The notes beneath the pieces are model-generated. The model was not told the DNA's origin and made no database searches. It worked only from the letters and a program-made list of their open reading frames with translations. From contig NZ_JFHD01000026.1 in NCBI RefSeq assembly GCF_000698575.1, positions 1 through 64,000 of the forward strand: a stretch of 64,000 bases of DNA, in the 5' to 3' direction. This stretch comes from Caballeronia zhejiangensis. Its GTDB lineage: Bacteria > Pseudomonadota > Gammaproteobacteria > Burkholderiales > Burkholderiaceae. The translations under genes and the position numbers were made by a program. Within the stretch, counting starts at the first letter, position 1, and each line of letters begins with the position of its first letter. This document shows, piece after piece, positions 8,522 through 18,589 of the stretch.

Positions 8522-10795
8522 TTACTTCGCCACGCGCGCATTCGCGCTCGCCACCGCCGTCATATTGATGATCCGACGCACGGTCGCCGCCGGCGTGAGG
8601 ATATGAACCGGCTTCGCGGCACCCAACAAGAACGGCCCGACCGTCACGCCTTCGCCGCTCACCATCTTGAGCAGGTTATACGTGATGTTCGCCGCCTCGA
8701 CGTTCGGCATGATGAGCAGATTCGCCTCGCCATGCAGCGTCGTGCCGGGGAACGAAGCCTTGCGCACGGCTTCCGACAAAGCCGCGTCGCCGTGCATTTC
8801 ACCGTCGATTTCGAGATCCGGCGCGCGCTCGGCGATCAGCTTGCGCGCTTCGGCCATCCGGCTCGCCGATGCGCTCGGCACGCTGCCGAAGTTCGAATTC
8901 GACAGCAGCGCGACCTTCGGCTGCACGCCGAAACGCTCGATCTCGCGCGCGGCGAGAATCGTCATGTCGGCGAGTTGTTCGGCCGTCGGCGTCTCATTGA
9001 CGTACGTGTCGCTGATGAACAGATTGCGCCCTTGCAGCATCAGCAAGTTCATCGCCGCGAAGTTGTTGGCGCCTTCGGCCTTGCCGAGCACCTGATCGAT
9101 GAACTTCAGATGATCCTGATACGTGTCGATGAGACCGCAGATCATCCCGTCCGCGTCGCCGGTATGAACCAGAATCGCGCCGATCAGCGTGTTGAACTTG
9201 CGCAGCGCGGCCTTCGCGCTTTCGGGCGTCACGCCCTGACGCGCGGCGATCTCGTGATACGCCTGCCAGCTCTTCTGATAACGCGGATCGTCTTCCGGAT
9301 TCACGATCTCGAAATCGACGCCTGGCTTCAGCTTCGAGCCCATCTTCTGCAGACGCATCTCGACGACCGCCGGACGCCCGATGATGATCGGCTTCGCGAT
9401 CTTCTCCAGCAGCACGAACTGCGCGGCGCGCAGCACGCGCTCGTCCTCGCCTTCCGCGAACGCGATGCGCGCCGGCGCCGCCTTCGCCGCCGCGAACACC
9501 GGGCGCATCACCATGCCCGTGCGATACACCGTCGCGCCGAGCGTCTCGCGATACGCGTCCATGTCCTTGATCGGACGCGTCGCCACGCCCGAATCCATCG
9601 CGGCTTGCGCGACAGCCGGCGCGATCTTGATGATGAGGCGCGGATCGAACGGCTTCGGAATCAGATATTCCGGACCGAATTCCAGCGAATGACCTTCGTA
9701 TGCCTTCGCGACTTCATCGCCCTGATCGGTCTCTTCGGCGAGTTCCGCGATCGCGCGCACGCACGCGAGCTTCATCTCTTCGGTGATCGTCGTCGCGCCG
9801 ACATCCAGCGCGCCGCGGAAGATAAACGGAAAGCACAGCACGTTGTTGACCTGGTTCGGATAGTCCGAACGGCCCGTCGCGACGATACAGTCCGGACGCA
9901 CGCGCTTCGCTTCTTCCGGGCGGATTTCCGGCTCGGGATTCGCGAGCGCGAGAATCAGCGGCTTGTCGGCCATCGTCTGGACCATCTCGGCCTTCAGCAC
10001 CCCCGCGCTCGAACAGCCGAGGAACACGTCGCAGCCGTGCATCGCATCGGCGAGGGTGCGCGCGTCGGTCGACGCCTGATAGCGCTCCTTCGACGCATCC
10101 AGATTGCCGCGGCCTTCGTAGATCACGCCCTTCGAATCGATCACGAGCGTGTTCGACTTCTTCAAACCCAGATGCACGAGCAGATCCAGACACGCGATCG
10201 CCGCCGCGCCCGCGCCCGAGCAGACGAGCTTCACTTCCTCGAGCTTCTTGCCGACCACTTTCAGGCCATTGAGAATCGCCGCCGAAGCGATAATCGCCGT
10301 GCCGTGCTGATCGTCATGGAAAACGGGAATCTTCATGCGCTCGCGCAGCTTCTTCTCGATATAGAAGCATTCCGGCGCCTTGATGTCTTCGAGATTGATG
10401 CCGCCGAGCGTCGGTTCGAGCATCGCGATCGCATCGACGAGTTTGTCCGGATCGGTTTCAGCCAACTCGATGTCGAACACGTCGATGCCCGCGAACTTCT
10501 TGAACAGGCACCCTTTGCCTTCCATTACCGGCTTGGCCGCGAGCGGGCCGATGTTGCCGAGTCCCAGCACGGCCGTGCCGTTCGTCACGACGCCGACGAG
10601 ATTCGCGCGCGACGTGTACTTCTGCGCGTCGAGCGGTTCGTCGTAGATCGCCATGCAAGCGGCCGCGACGCCCGGCGAATACGCGAGCGAGAGATCGAGC
10701 TGGTTGGATAGCGGCTTGGTCGGAGTAACCGAAATCTTGCCGGGGCGGGGATTCTGGTGATACGCGAGGGCGCTTTGCTTGAGTTGTTCGTCCAT
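8522..10795 (-). CDS. maeB: NADP-dependent malic enzyme with phosphotransacetylase-like tail
   Basis: 757 residues from [14 protein letters not shown]. It decarboxylates malate to pyruvate with NADP. Residues 1 to about 160 are the malic N-terminal domain ([27 protein letters not shown]), about 165-400 the NAD(P)-binding domain ([29 protein letters not shown]), and about 430-757 a phosphate acetyl/butaryltransferase-like domain ([14 protein letters not shown]), the usual MaeB build. The reading frame extends 64 codons upstream, but that stretch is not malic-enzyme-like; the internal ATG at 10795 gives the conserved N-terminus and so was chosen. The upstream 251 bp hold its promoter. Confidence 0.96.
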   Translation of the reverse strand: MDEQLKQSALAYHQNPRPGKISVTPTKPLSNQLDLSLAYSPGVAAACMAIYDEPLDAQKYTSRANLVGVVTNGTAVLGLGNIGPLAAKPVMEGKGCLFKKFAGIDVFDIELAETDPDKLVDAIAMLEPTLGGINLEDIKAPECFYIEKKLRERMKIPVFHDDQHGTAIIASAAILNGLKVVGKKLEEVKLVCSGAGAAAIACLDLLVHLGLKKSNTLVIDSKGVIYEGRGNLDASKERYQASTDARTLADAMHGCDVFLGCSSAGVLKAEMVQTMADKPLILALANPEPEIRPEEAKRVRPDCIVATGRSDYPNQVNNVLCFPFIFRGALDVGATTITEEMKLACVRAIAELAEETDQGDEVAKAYEGHSLEFGPEYLIPKPFDPRLIIKIAPAVAQAAMDSGVATRPIKDMDAYRETLGATVYRTGMVMRPVFAAAKAAPARIAFAEGEDERVLRAAQFVLLEKIAKPIIIGRPAVVEMRLQKMGSKLKPGVDFEIVNPEDDPRYQKSWQAYHEIAARQGVTPESAKAALRKFNTLIGAILVHTGDADGMICGLIDTYQDHLKFIDQVLGKAEGANNFAAMNLLMLQGRNLFISDTYVNETPTAEQLADMTILAAREIERFGVQPKVALLSNSNFGSVPSASASRMAEARKLIAERAPDLEIDGEMHGDAALSEAVRKASFPGTTLHGEANLLIMPNVEAANITYNLLKMVSGEGVTVGPFLLGAAKPVHILTPAATVRRIINMTAVASANARVAK

Positions 10796-11046
10796 GATTG
10801 ACCTGAGACGTTTGGGAATTATTTGAACAGGGTTCACACTGCCGTCGACCGTGCTGCAATGAATGCGGAAATGTGAATCGATGGACCAAGTATCACGGCT
10901 CGGCACGTCGGATAGACGCAACGTGCCGCTCGGAAGGATGTGACGAGCGGACGGAGCCTTGGTTTTTTTGGGACGTCCAGTGTACACCGCGCACTTGAAA
11001 TGACGCGATGCAACGTTTCAGCGCAATTTCGTCCGATGAAGCACGC
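10796..11046. other. Promoter region of maeB
   Basis: 251 bp between the MFS gene stop and the maeB start, both on the minus strand. The length and the lack of a shared function suggest separate transcription. I see no clear terminator for the MFS gene and no recognised riboswitch. Confidence 0.4.
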
Positions 11047-12288
11047 TCAGACGAGCTCGGCGCCGCGCTTTTCGGGGATCAGAAAGAGCGTCGCGATGAC
11101 ATCGAGCAGATAGATCGACGCGAGGAACGCGAGCGCGACCGCGAACGAATAGCGCGCCGCCAGCGCGCCGACCGCGACCGGTCCCAGACCGCCCACCGCG
11201 CGCCCGATGTTGAACAGCACGTTCTGCGCTGTCGCGCGCGCTTCGGTCGGATAGATTTCGGAGATCAGCGCGCCGTAGCCGCCGAGCATGCCGTTCACGA
11301 ACACGCCCATCACCGCGCCGCCGATCAGCAACGCGGACGGGCTCGTCAGATTGGAGTAGACGAAGACCATCGCGACCGCGCCGATCTGATAGACGAGAAA
11401 CGCGGGCTTGCGCCCGAAGCGATCCGCCGCGAGACCGAACAGCCAAATGCCGAGCGCCATGCCGAGCACGGTGGCCGCGGTCCAGAGACCGGATCTCGTG
11501 AGCGAGTAGCCGAACGTCTTCGACAGATAGCTCGGCAGCCAGATCATCAGCCCGTAATAGCCGAAGTTCTGCACCGAGCACAGAATGATGACGCCGATGC
11601 TCGCGCGCGCGGTGCGGGCGTCGTCGAAGAGACGTTTGAGCGGCAGCTTGCGGGCGCGGTTCGCTTTCGCGGCCGCGCGGCGTTCGGTGAAGAGCGCGGG
11701 TTCCTCCACATGCCGCCGCACGAAAAACGACGCCACCGCCGGCAGCAGCCCCACCGCGAACATGCCGCGCCAGCCGATCAGGGGGAGGAGCAACGGCGTG
11801 ACGAGCGCGGCGGCGAGCACGCCCAGTTGCCAGCCGATTCCGACATACGACGACACGCGCGCCCGCAAACGCGCGGGCCACGCCTCGGCGACGAGCGCCA
11901 TGCCGATGCCGAATTCCCCGCCCAGCCCGATCCCGGCGATGGTGCGGTAAATCAGAAGATCGCCATAGCCCTGCGCGAGCGCGCATAAACCGGTGAAGAC
12001 GGCGAACACGAGAATCGTCCAGGTCAACATGCGGACGCGGCCGAAATAGTCGGACAGCATGCCGAACACGATGCCGCCCGCGACCGCGCCGGCGAGCGTC
12101 CACGTGACGAGCGCGCCGGATTGCGCGGGCGTGAGATGCAGGTCGGCGGCGATCGCGGGCAGCATGAAGCCGAGAATCAGCAGATCGAAGCCGTCCATCG
12201 CGTAGCCGAGAACGGACGCGATGAGCGCCTGCAGCGCGTGGCGCGTGGGCGCGACGCTGGAATCTTGTGTAGAGGGAACGGATGTCAT
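11047..12288 (-). CDS. MFS transporter, organic acid/H+ symporter type
   Basis: 413 residues from MTSVPSTQDSS, with twelve predicted membrane segments. MFS signatures are seen: GMLSDYFGRVRML in the loop between helices 2 and 3, RTIAGIGLGGEFGIGMALVAE in helices 4-5, and GLAADRFGRKPAFL after the central loop. The opening YAMDGFDLLILGFMLPAI is typical of aromatic-acid and carboxylate symporters. The substrate cannot be named. The longer reading frame starting 24 codons upstream adds no family-like sequence. It is divergent from pyrE. Confidence 0.92.
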   Translation of the reverse strand: MTSVPSTQDSSVAPTRHALQALIASVLGYAMDGFDLLILGFMLPAIAADLHLTPAQSGALVTWTLAGAVAGGIVFGMLSDYFGRVRMLTWTILVFAVFTGLCALAQGYGDLLIYRTIAGIGLGGEFGIGMALVAEAWPARLRARVSSYVGIGWQLGVLAAALVTPLLLPLIGWRGMFAVGLLPAVASFFVRRHVEEPALFTERRAAAKANRARKLPLKRLFDDARTARASIGVIILCSVQNFGYYGLMIWLPSYLSKTFGYSLTRSGLWTAATVLGMALGIWLFGLAADRFGRKPAFLVYQIGAVAMVFVYSNLTSPSALLIGGAVMGVFVNGMLGGYGALISEIYPTEARATAQNVLFNIGRAVGGLGPVAVGALAARYSFAVALAFLASIYLLDVIATLFLIPEKRGAELV

Positions 12289-12583
12289 CGGCGATGTGAA
12301 GTTGCGCAACAGCGCCGCGAGTTTACGCGCGAGCGGCGCGGCTTCACAACCTGCAAACAATTCGCCCCGCCTCGCCGCCTCGGGTAAAATGGCGGGCTAG
12401 CTGTGCATGGGACGGCCTTAAGGCGCCGAACTAAGGCGCCGAAGCGCCAAGTCCCGTCGACACGCGCGCAGGAAACGCCAAAAGCCATCCGAAAGGAATG
12501 CTCTTTCCGCGTTGATCCATGCGCCAGGGCCCGCGCGGCCGCCTCCCGCTTTCCAAGCGCCACACAAGTCCAAGGATTCGCCC
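12289..12583 (+). promoter_or_regulatory. Divergent promoter region and long pyrE leader
   Basis: 295 bp between divergent MFS and pyrE genes. A candidate -10 hexamer TAAAAT lies at 12385-12390, which would leave a leader of about 180 nt before pyrE. The leader carries a direct repeat, TAAGGCGCCGAA twice at about 12418-12442, rich in the GGCGCC palindrome. Whether it forms an attenuator is unknown. Confidence 0.4.
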
Positions 12584-13270
12584 ATGACAGGCTTCGATCG
12601 CCAGACGATCTCCGACACCACCGCCAAGATGTTGCTCGAAGTGCAGGCGGTGCACTTCAACGCGGAAAAACCGTACATCTTCACGTCCGGTTGGGCGAGC
12701 CCCGTGTATATCGATTGCCGCAAGCTGATCTCCTACCCGCGCGTGCGCCGCGGCCTGATGGAGATGGCCGAAGCGACCATTCTGCGCGACGTCGGCTACG
12801 AGCAGATCGACGCGGTCGCCGGCGGCGAGACCGCTGGCATCCCGTTCGCGGCGTGGATCGCCGATCGCCTGATGGTGCCGATGCAATATGTGCGCAAGAA
12901 GCCGAAGGGCTTCGGCCGCAACGCGCAGATCGAAGGTTTGCTGACCGAAGGCCAGCGCGTGCTGCTGGTCGAGGACCTGACCACCGACAGCCGCAGCAAG
13001 ATCAACTTCATCAACGCGCTGCGCACCGCGGGCGCGACGGTGAATCACTGCTTCGTGCTCTTCCACTACAACATCTTCAAGGAAAGCGTGTCCGTGCTGA
13101 AGGACATCGACGTCGATCTGCACGCGCTCGCCACATGGTGGGACGTGCTGCGCGTCGCGAAGGAACAGGGCTATTTCGAGACGAAGACGCTCGATGAAGT
13201 CGAGAAATTCCTGCATGCGCCGGCGGAATGGTCGGCCGCGCACGGCGGTGCAACTGCGGCTCCGCAATAA
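12584..13270 (+). CDS. pyrE: Orotate phosphoribosyltransferase
   Basis: 228 residues from [13 protein letters not shown]. It joins orotate to PRPP to give orotidine 5'-phosphate in pyrimidine synthesis. Visible motifs are [15 protein letters not shown] (orotate site), [22 protein letters not shown], and the PRPP-binding segment [14 protein letters not shown] near residue 125. The last differs from the classic VEDVITAGT form but keeps the acidic pair. The reading frame is open for 24 codons upstream; the internal ATG, preceded by AAGGATT, fits the family length. It ends in a bidirectional terminator. Confidence 0.96.
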   Translation: MTGFDRQTISDTTAKMLLEVQAVHFNAEKPYIFTSGWASPVYIDCRKLISYPRVRRGLMEMAEATILRDVGYEQIDAVAGGETAGIPFAAWIADRLMVPMQYVRKKPKGFGRNAQIEGLLTEGQRVLLVEDLTTDSRSKINFINALRTAGATVNHCFVLFHYNIFKESVSVLKDIDVDLHALATWWDVLRVAKEQGYFETKTLDEVEKFLHAPAEWSAAHGGATAAPQ

Positions 13271-13300
13271 ATATTGACAGTCGCAAGGCAATGAAAATGC

Positions 13301-13333
13301 AAAAAACCGCTGATTAAACTCAGCGGTTTTTTT
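13301..13333. terminator. Bidirectional terminator after pyrE
   Basis: Six A, stem CCGCTGA / TCAGCGG with loop TTAAAC, then seven T. It separates pyrE from the convergent response-regulator gene. Confidence 0.92.
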
Positions 13334-13352
13334 AATTCTGCAAGCGGACGAA

Positions 13353-14066
13353 CTAAAGCGAGTTCGGATTGGAAAGCGAGGAATCGTCGAGCGAGCCGTC
13401 GCCGGAATACGCCGACAGGTTCATTAATCCGTTGCTTTGCGCGTACTGAAACAATTCCGAATCGCGCTCGATGCCGAGTTTGCGCATCGCCGTATTCTTT
13501 TGCGTGCTGATCGTCTTGATACTGCGCCGCAATTGAGCCGCAATTTCGGTGATCGTCATGCCCGAGACGAACAGGCGCACCACTTCGAGCTCGCGCTTGG
13601 ACAGGATGACGCTGCGCTGCTGCCCGCTCGCGCCGAGGCCCATGCTGTCGAGCGCGACCTTCACCGACGGCCCGAGGTATTCCTGGCCGCGCATCACGTG
13701 CTGGATCGCCCAGCCGATGTGATTCATGTCGTCGGCCTTATTGATGATGGACATCACGCCGACCTCGCGCAAACGTTTGAGCAACGCCGGATTCTCGAGC
13801 ATCGTCAGCACGACGAGTTTGACCCGCGGGAATTGCCGTCCGATGTAGCCGAGCAAGGGCATGCCGTCGCCGTACGAACCGCCGGGCATGGCGAGATCGG
13901 TGACGAGAACGTCGCATGGAGACTTCTGAAGCAACTGGATGAGTTCGGTCGACTGACGCGCCTGCCCGACGACGTCAACCTCCGGAAACTTGTTGAGCGC
14001 CTGCGTCGCGCCGAAAAGGATCACCGGATGGTCGTCTGCGATAATGACTTTTATTCGCTGGCTCAT
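13353..14066 (-). CDS. NarL/FixJ-type response regulator
   Basis: 237 residues. The receiver domain (about 5-125) has the acidic pair in VIIADDHPVI, the likely phosphorylated Asp in VLVTDLAMPGG near residue 58, and Lys in MSIINKADD. A LuxR-type helix-turn-helix follows at about 165-220 (LSKRELEVVRLFVSGMTITE; IAAQLRRSIKTISTQKNTAM). The build resembles RcsB and BvgA relatives. No sensor kinase gene is next to it, so it is an orphan in this window. The C-terminal tail after the HTH is serine- and asparagine-rich. Confidence 0.93.
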   Translation of the reverse strand: MSQRIKVIIADDHPVILFGATQALNKFPEVDVVGQARQSTELIQLLQKSPCDVLVTDLAMPGGSYGDGMPLLGYIGRQFPRVKLVVLTMLENPALLKRLREVGVMSIINKADDMNHIGWAIQHVMRGQEYLGPSVKVALDSMGLGASGQQRSVILSKRELEVVRLFVSGMTITEIAAQLRRSIKTISTQKNTAMRKLGIERDSELFQYAQSNGLMNLSAYSGDGSLDDSSLSNPNSL

Positions 14067-14358
14067 TTAACTCTCCTGTATTTCAGTCGATTTGTTGCCG
14101 CGCGAATCTGCATCGAATTACTCATTTCTACATTCAATAGAGTCGGAAGTCGTCGCCGTCAAGGCGCTGCTTTCACTACGTCCAAACCTGCGAGCGCACA
14201 ATGCGCCATCGGTTAAGTCCCAAGGAATCCAAGCTTTAATGCTTTGTTGCAATGTTAAACTGCAAGCTGGTCCGAAGCGCATCACTGAGACAAAAAACAT
14301 CGTTGCGGCCAGCGAAACGCTGCTATAACGCGCGGCGATACTGACAGGAGTTCAGCCC
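14067..14358. other. Intergenic region, divergent promoters
   Basis: 292 bp between the response-regulator gene and the PEBP-like gene, which are divergent. It is less GC-rich than its surroundings. No gene is supported. A good Shine-Dalgarno (CAGGAG) for the PEBP-like gene lies at its right end. Confidence 0.5.
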
Positions 14359-14949
14359 ATGCGCCTCACCGGCCGACGCGTGAGTTCGAGTGGCCATGTC
14401 GTATCAGTACTGTTCATCGCCTTGGCGGCGGCGGTTTTTCCCATTTCGCGCGACGCTGCGGCCGATCCGGTCTTCACCGTGACCAGTACGGATCTCGCGC
14501 CGGGCAAGACTATCGGGCGCGATCTGCTTTTCGATCAATCCGAGTGCAAGGGCGGCAACCGATCGCCGCAAATTTCCTGGCATGGCGCGCCTTCGAACGC
14601 GCGCAGCTTCGCCGTGACCATCTTCGACCCCGACGCGCCGGGGCGCGGATGGTGGCACTGGGCCGTCGCCGGCATTCCCGCCGGCACGGATCGGCTGCCG
14701 AACAACGCGAGCGCTTCGGGCGCGCTGCGCAAGCTGGGCGCCATCGAATCGCGCAACGACTGGGACACGGACGGCTACGGCGGCCCCTGCCCGCCGCCCG
14801 GCAAGCCGCATCGCTACATCGTGACCGTGTACGCGCTCAACAGCGCCGATCTACGCTTGCGCCAGGGCACGCCCGCACTCATGTTCGAACACGAAATCCG
14901 CACAATGGCCATCGCCAGCGCGCGACTCACCTTCACATACGGGCGATAG
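14359..14949 (+). CDS. Secreted YbhB/YbcL-type PEBP-fold protein
   Basis: 196 residues. A signal peptide with core VVSVLFIALAAAVFPI and likely cleavage near DAAA-DP directs export to the periplasm. The mature part is a phosphatidylethanolamine-binding-protein fold: GGNRSPQISWHGAP, AVTIFDPDAPGRGWWHW, YGGPCPPPGKPHRYIVTVYA. The family is called Raf kinase inhibitor-like; its bacterial function is unclear. The start is supported by ACAGGAG 8 bp upstream. Confidence 0.92.
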   Translation: MRLTGRRVSSSGHVVSVLFIALAAAVFPISRDAAADPVFTVTSTDLAPGKTIGRDLLFDQSECKGGNRSPQISWHGAPSNARSFAVTIFDPDAPGRGWWHWAVAGIPAGTDRLPNNASASGALRKLGAIESRNDWDTDGYGGPCPPPGKPHRYIVTVYALNSADLRLRQGTPALMFEHEIRTMAIASARLTFTYGR

Positions 14950-15075
14950 TCGGACGTCGAGAACCGTGCGGTCGCGCCGGTCGGTCAAAAATTGTCTTTG
15001 CTAGACTGGCCCGAACCGTCCGCACGGCGCGCCTTCGGCGTGTGCCGCCGCGCACGGACCGACCTCGGGGACACC

Positions 15076-15690
15076 ATGCCGAACATCGTCATCGTTTATC
15101 ACAGCGGCTACGGCCACACGAAGAAGGTCGCGGACGCCGTGCTCGGCGGCGCAACGGACGCCGGCGCGAACGTGAAGCTGATCGCCGTCGGCGAGCTCGA
15201 CGACGCTGGCTGGGCCGAACTCGACGCCGCCGACGCCATCGTTTTCGGCGCGCCGACCTACATGGGCGGGCCGTCCGCCGATTTCAAGAAATTCGCCGAT
15301 GCAAGCTCGAAACCGTGGTTCGCGCAGAAATGGAAGGACAAGATCGCGGCCGGCTTCACGAATTCGGCGCACATGAACGGCGACAAATTCCTGACGATCT
15401 CGTATTTCGTAACGCTCGCCATGCAGCACGGCATGGTCTGGGTCGGCACGGGCATGATGCCGTCGAACACGAAGGCGGCCACGCGCAACGACCTGAATTT
15501 CGTCGGCGGATTCACCGGACTGCTCACGCAATCGCCCGCGGATGCCTCGCCGGAGGAAGCGCCGCCGATCGGCGATTTGGAGACGGCGAAGGTTTTCGGC
15601 GCGCGCGTCGCGGCTGTGACGGCGCGCTGGATCGGCGATCGCGCCGCCGTCGACAACGACGGACATCAACCCGCCTCGAATTCGCACTAA
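15076..15690 (+). CDS. Flavodoxin/WrbA-like NAD(P)H-dependent oxidoreductase
   Basis: 204 residues from [14 protein letters not shown]. The FMN phosphate loop reads [15 protein letters not shown] at residues about 6-20, and [21 protein letters not shown] near 55-75 is the second flavin-contact segment. Proteins of this type reduce quinones or related electrophiles. The frame is open upstream, but the family starts at the chosen ATG. It lies 46 bp before argC on the same strand. Confidence 0.9.
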   Translation: MPNIVIVYHSGYGHTKKVADAVLGGATDAGANVKLIAVGELDDAGWAELDAADAIVFGAPTYMGGPSADFKKFADASSKPWFAQKWKDKIAAGFTNSAHMNGDKFLTISYFVTLAMQHGMVWVGTGMMPSNTKAATRNDLNFVGGFTGLLTQSPADASPEEAPPIGDLETAKVFGARVAAVTARWIGDRAAVDNDGHQPASNSH

Positions 15691-15736
15691 AATGTCCGTT
15701 TTGCGGCGAGCGCCCGCACGAACCAGCGAGATCGAG

Positions 15737-16690
15737 ATGACCACGAAAGTATTTGTCGACGGACAGGAAGGCACCACCGGCCTGAAGATTTTCGAATATC
15801 TGTCGCAGCGCCGTGACATCGAAGTGTTGCGCATCGAGGATGCGAAGCGCAAGGACGTGGAGGAGCGCCGCCGCCTCATCAACGCATCGGACGTGACGTT
15901 CCTGTGCCTGCCGGATGTCGCGTCGCGCGAGTCGGTTTCGCTCGTCGCGCCGGACAACACGCGCACCGTGATGATCGACGCCAGCACGGCGTTCCGCACG
16001 CAGGACGACTGGGCGTACGGTCTGCCGGAGTTGTCGCGCGCGCAGCGTGAGCGCCTGCGCACGGCGAAGCGCATCGCGGTGCCGGGTTGCCACGCGTCGG
16101 CGTTCGTGCTGTCTGTGCAGCCGCTCGTCGCGGGCGGCCTCGTGCCCGCCGATTTCCACGCTCACGCCTATTCGATCACCGGCTACAGCGGCGGCGGCAA
16201 GAAGATGATCGCGGAGTACGAAGCAGGCGGCGACGACAAGCTGATGAGCCCGCGCCCGTATGCGCTCGGCCTGACGCACAAGCATCTGCCGGAAATGTCG
16301 GTGCGCACGGGTCTGAAACGCGCGCCGGTCTTCACGCCGATCGTCGGACCGTTCCTGAAAGGTCTCGCCGTGACGACGTATTTCTCGCCGGACCAGCTCG
16401 CGCGCCCGGCGAAGCCGCAGGACGTGCGCGACATGCTCGCCGAGTATTACAACAACGAGCCCTTCGTGCGCGTCATGCCGTTCGACGCTGAGAGTAACCT
16501 CGACGCCGGCTTCTTCGACGTTCAGGCGTGCAACGAAACGAATCGCGTCGATATTTTCGTATTCGGCAACGACGAGCGCTTCGTGACCGTGGCGCGCCTC
16601 GACAATCTGGGCAAGGGCGCGTCGGGCGCGGCGATCCAGTGTATGAATCTCGCGATCGGCGCCGACGAAGAGACGGGGCTCGCCCGCTGA
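15737..16690 (+). CDS. argC: N-acetyl-gamma-glutamyl-phosphate reductase, short type
   Basis: 317 residues from [15 protein letters not shown], the length of the shorter ArgC class. It reduces N-acetylglutamyl phosphate to the semialdehyde in arginine synthesis, using NADPH. The dinucleotide-binding start is [13 protein letters not shown], and the catalytic cysteine is in [10 protein letters not shown] near residue 118. HKHLPEM near 190 is the conserved His region. The chosen ATG follows GAGATCGAG. A terminator follows directly. Confidence 0.95.
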   Translation: MTTKVFVDGQEGTTGLKIFEYLSQRRDIEVLRIEDAKRKDVEERRRLINASDVTFLCLPDVASRESVSLVAPDNTRTVMIDASTAFRTQDDWAYGLPELSRAQRERLRTAKRIAVPGCHASAFVLSVQPLVAGGLVPADFHAHAYSITGYSGGGKKMIAEYEAGGDDKLMSPRPYALGLTHKHLPEMSVRTGLKRAPVFTPIVGPFLKGLAVTTYFSPDQLARPAKPQDVRDMLAEYYNNEPFVRVMPFDAESNLDAGFFDVQACNETNRVDIFVFGNDERFVTVARLDNLGKGASGAAIQCMNLAIGADEETGLAR

Positions 16691-16708
16691 TCGAGCTTCA
16701 GCCGAATC

Positions 16709-16747
16709 AAAAAAGGCCGATTCGCTACGGGGCGAATCGGCCTTTTT
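16709..16747 (+). terminator. Terminator after argC
   Basis: An A run, an 11-bp stem GGCCGATTCGC / GCGAATCGGCC with a six-base loop, then five T. It could act on both strands, but its placement just after argC makes that its likely gene. Confidence 0.92.
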
Positions 16748-16786
16748 CGTATCAGTCGGTGCGGCGCAGCATCGGAAGGTACCGAC

Positions 16787-16815
16787 GAAAAAAAGCCCGC
16801 CAGGGTCGACGGGCT
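16787..16815 (-). terminator. Terminator of the receiver-protein gene
   Basis: On the minus strand a six-base-pair stem AGCCCG / CGGGCT is followed by a run of eight T. It lies about 110 bp beyond the stop of the convergent single-domain response-regulator gene. Confidence 0.7.
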
Positions 16816-16925
16816 GAATCCATATCAGTGGAGACATGGAGGAGACAGGAGTAAATATACCAAGAATATTGGTGCATCGCAACATGGCCGTTGCGGCGCG
16901 CTGACGCCCGACACGCCGACGAAAC

Positions 16926-17291
16926 TCAGGGCTGCATCATCGAAAGGATGAACTGGAGCTGATCCGTGGAAATCGGCTTGACGAGATGCATGTCGAAACC
17001 TGCGTCGAGCGTCATTTCTCGATGCTGGGGCTGCCCCCAGCCGGTGAGCGCGACGAGCATCAACGCGTGGCCGTTCGGCAGCTTGCGCAACTGGCGCGCC
17101 GCCGCAAGTCCGTCGACGAGCGGCATGCCGAGATCGAGGATCACGACTTCGGGGTCGAACTGCGCGGCGACTTCCACAGCCTGCGCGCCGTTCGCCGCGA
17201 GCGCGACCTCGTGGCCCATGCCGGTCAGCAAGTTCGCGAGACCGGCGAGCGCATCGTCGTCGTCGTCGGCTATCAGGATGCGCTTGCTCAT
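16926..17291 (-). CDS. Single-domain response regulator (orphan receiver)
   Basis: 121 residues, a receiver domain only. The acidic cluster is ILIADDDDDA, the phosphorylated Asp is in VVILDLGMPLVDG near residue 53, and the Thr/Lys switch residues are in LVALTGWGQ and MHLVKPIS. It has no output domain, so it should act through protein contacts. It starts 7 bp after the stop of a small exported-protein gene and is probably cotranscribed with it. A receiver with the same ALTGWG signature is at 27.3 kb. No histidine kinase is nearby. Confidence 0.93.
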   Translation of the reverse strand: MSKRILIADDDDDALAGLANLLTGMGHEVALAANGAQAVEVAAQFDPEVVILDLGMPLVDGLAAARQLRKLPNGHALMLVALTGWGQPQHREMTLDAGFDMHLVKPISTDQLQFILSMMQP

Positions 17292-17298
17292 GATGGCC

Positions 17299-17739
17299 TC
17301 AGCGGGAACCGTAAATTTCGAGTGTCAGCTTGTTCGACCCGGCCTGCGCCGCCGTAATCTCGGTGCGCGCACCGCGTGCGCCCAGATAGAAGTGCTGGCG
17401 CGCGGGCGAATTCTGATCGTGCGTCGCGTCGGGCACGCACGAGGCGATGTCCGCCGCGACGCCCTGCAGCGAATCCGCGCTCGATCCGCCGCGCGGCGTC
17501 CATGTGCATCGATAGTTGGTTTGCGAAGCGGCGCACTTCGCGTCGTCGCCGTAGGGAAGCGCGATCGCGCGGCCGTCGAAAGCGGAAAGCGACGAGAAAT
17601 TCGGCGCGGCGGACAGCACGCGTTTGAGCGCATCGCACGGATTCGGCGTGTCGTCGGCGCGCGCGCACGTCGTCGAAAGCATGCCGAAGCAGAGCGGCAA
17701 GAGCGCGGCGAAAACGGCGCGTCGGCCTGTCTCATCCAT
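17299..17739 (-). CDS. Exported hypothetical protein, cotranscribed with a receiver
   Basis: 146 residues. An N-terminal signal peptide (FAALLPLCFGMLSTTCARA, likely cleaved before DD) is followed by a mature domain of about 118 residues with four cysteines (NPCDALKR, AKCAASQT, NYRCTWTP, ASCVPDAT). The C-terminal half reads as beta strands (HFYLGARG, KLTLEIYG). I do not recognise a family. It ends 7 bp before the receiver gene, implying a two-gene operon linking a periplasmic protein to a signalling domain. Confidence 0.75.
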   Translation of the reverse strand: MDETGRRAVFAALLPLCFGMLSTTCARADDTPNPCDALKRVLSAAPNFSSLSAFDGRAIALPYGDDAKCAASQTNYRCTWTPRGGSSADSLQGVAADIASCVPDATHDQNSPARQHFYLGARGARTEITAAQAGSNKLTLEIYGSR

Positions 17740-17892
17740 GAGCGCCTCCTTTTAGCTGTTCTTTTCGTTTCGCCGCGAACCGGACGAGCGCGACTATGCG
17801 CTGCCGATTCGCGTATGTCTGTTCGAAAGCGAATGAAGCACTCAAAACGGCAGCAAGTCACGCACCCGTTTTTGCAGACGTTTGGAAGCGCG

Positions 17893-18522
17893 TTAGTGAC
17901 GCACGAGCGCCATCATCGCGCCGAAGCCGACGAACACGCCGCCCGTCAGCCGGTTGAACGCCTGCGCGACGCTCGCGCTTTTCAGTTTGTCGCCGATGCG
18001 CGCGCCGAGCCCCGCGTACACGGCGTACCAGCTCACCTCGATGACGGCGAATGTCGACACGAGCACCGCGAATTGCGGCAAGACCGGCCGGCTTGCATCG
18101 ATGAACTGCGGCAGCAGCGCCGCCGCAAAGAGAATCGCCTTCGGATTGCTGCTCGCGACGAGAAAGCCGTTGCGAAAAAGCGTGAAGGGTCTGAAAGCAT
18201 GCGCGCCGCCGGTTTCGTCGCGCACGTCGATCGCGCCCGCCTTGGCGCGCCAGCTTTTCACGCCGAGCCAGACGAGATACGCGGCGCCGATCAGACGCAG
18301 CGTGTCGAAGAGGCGCGGCCACGCTTCGAGAAACACGCCCAACCCCGCCGCCGACACCGACAACATGATGACGAGCGCCGTCAGACAGCCGGCCATGGTG
18401 GCGGTCGAGCGCTCGAGACCATGCCGTGCGCCGTGCGTCATGACGAGCAGCATGTTGGGGCCGGGAATCGCGGATACGACGAAGACGGTGGCGACGAACA
18501 GCCACCAGAGATGCAGGCTCAT
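17893..18522 (-). CDS. LysE/RhtB family amino-acid exporter
   Basis: 209 residues from MSLHLWWLFVATVFVV, with five or six membrane segments. The LysE signature is AIPGPNMLLVMTHGARHG at residues 18-35; AAYLVWLGVKSWR near 80 and NPKAILFAAALLPQFI near 125 are also typical. The family exports amino acids or related metabolites; the substrate is not readable. The longer frame starting 50 codons upstream is not LysE-like and runs into the next gene. It lies 67 bp downstream of the dehydrogenase gene on the same strand. Confidence 0.93.
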   Translation of the reverse strand: MSLHLWWLFVATVFVVSAIPGPNMLLVMTHGARHGLERSTATMAGCLTALVIMLSVSAAGLGVFLEAWPRLFDTLRLIGAAYLVWLGVKSWRAKAGAIDVRDETGGAHAFRPFTLFRNGFLVASSNPKAILFAAALLPQFIDASRPVLPQFAVLVSTFAVIEVSWYAVYAGLGARIGDKLKSASVAQAFNRLTGGVFVGFGAMMALVRH

Positions 18523-18589
18523 TGCGGCGTGGCGAGGAAGAAACGGGATTCGAATTATGCCGTTTGACCGCCTTCGCCACGACATCGAT

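Noticed and set aside
8522-10987. The 821-residue form of MaeB
   Set aside because: The extra 64 residues lack similarity to malic enzymes; the internal ATG gives the conserved N-terminus.
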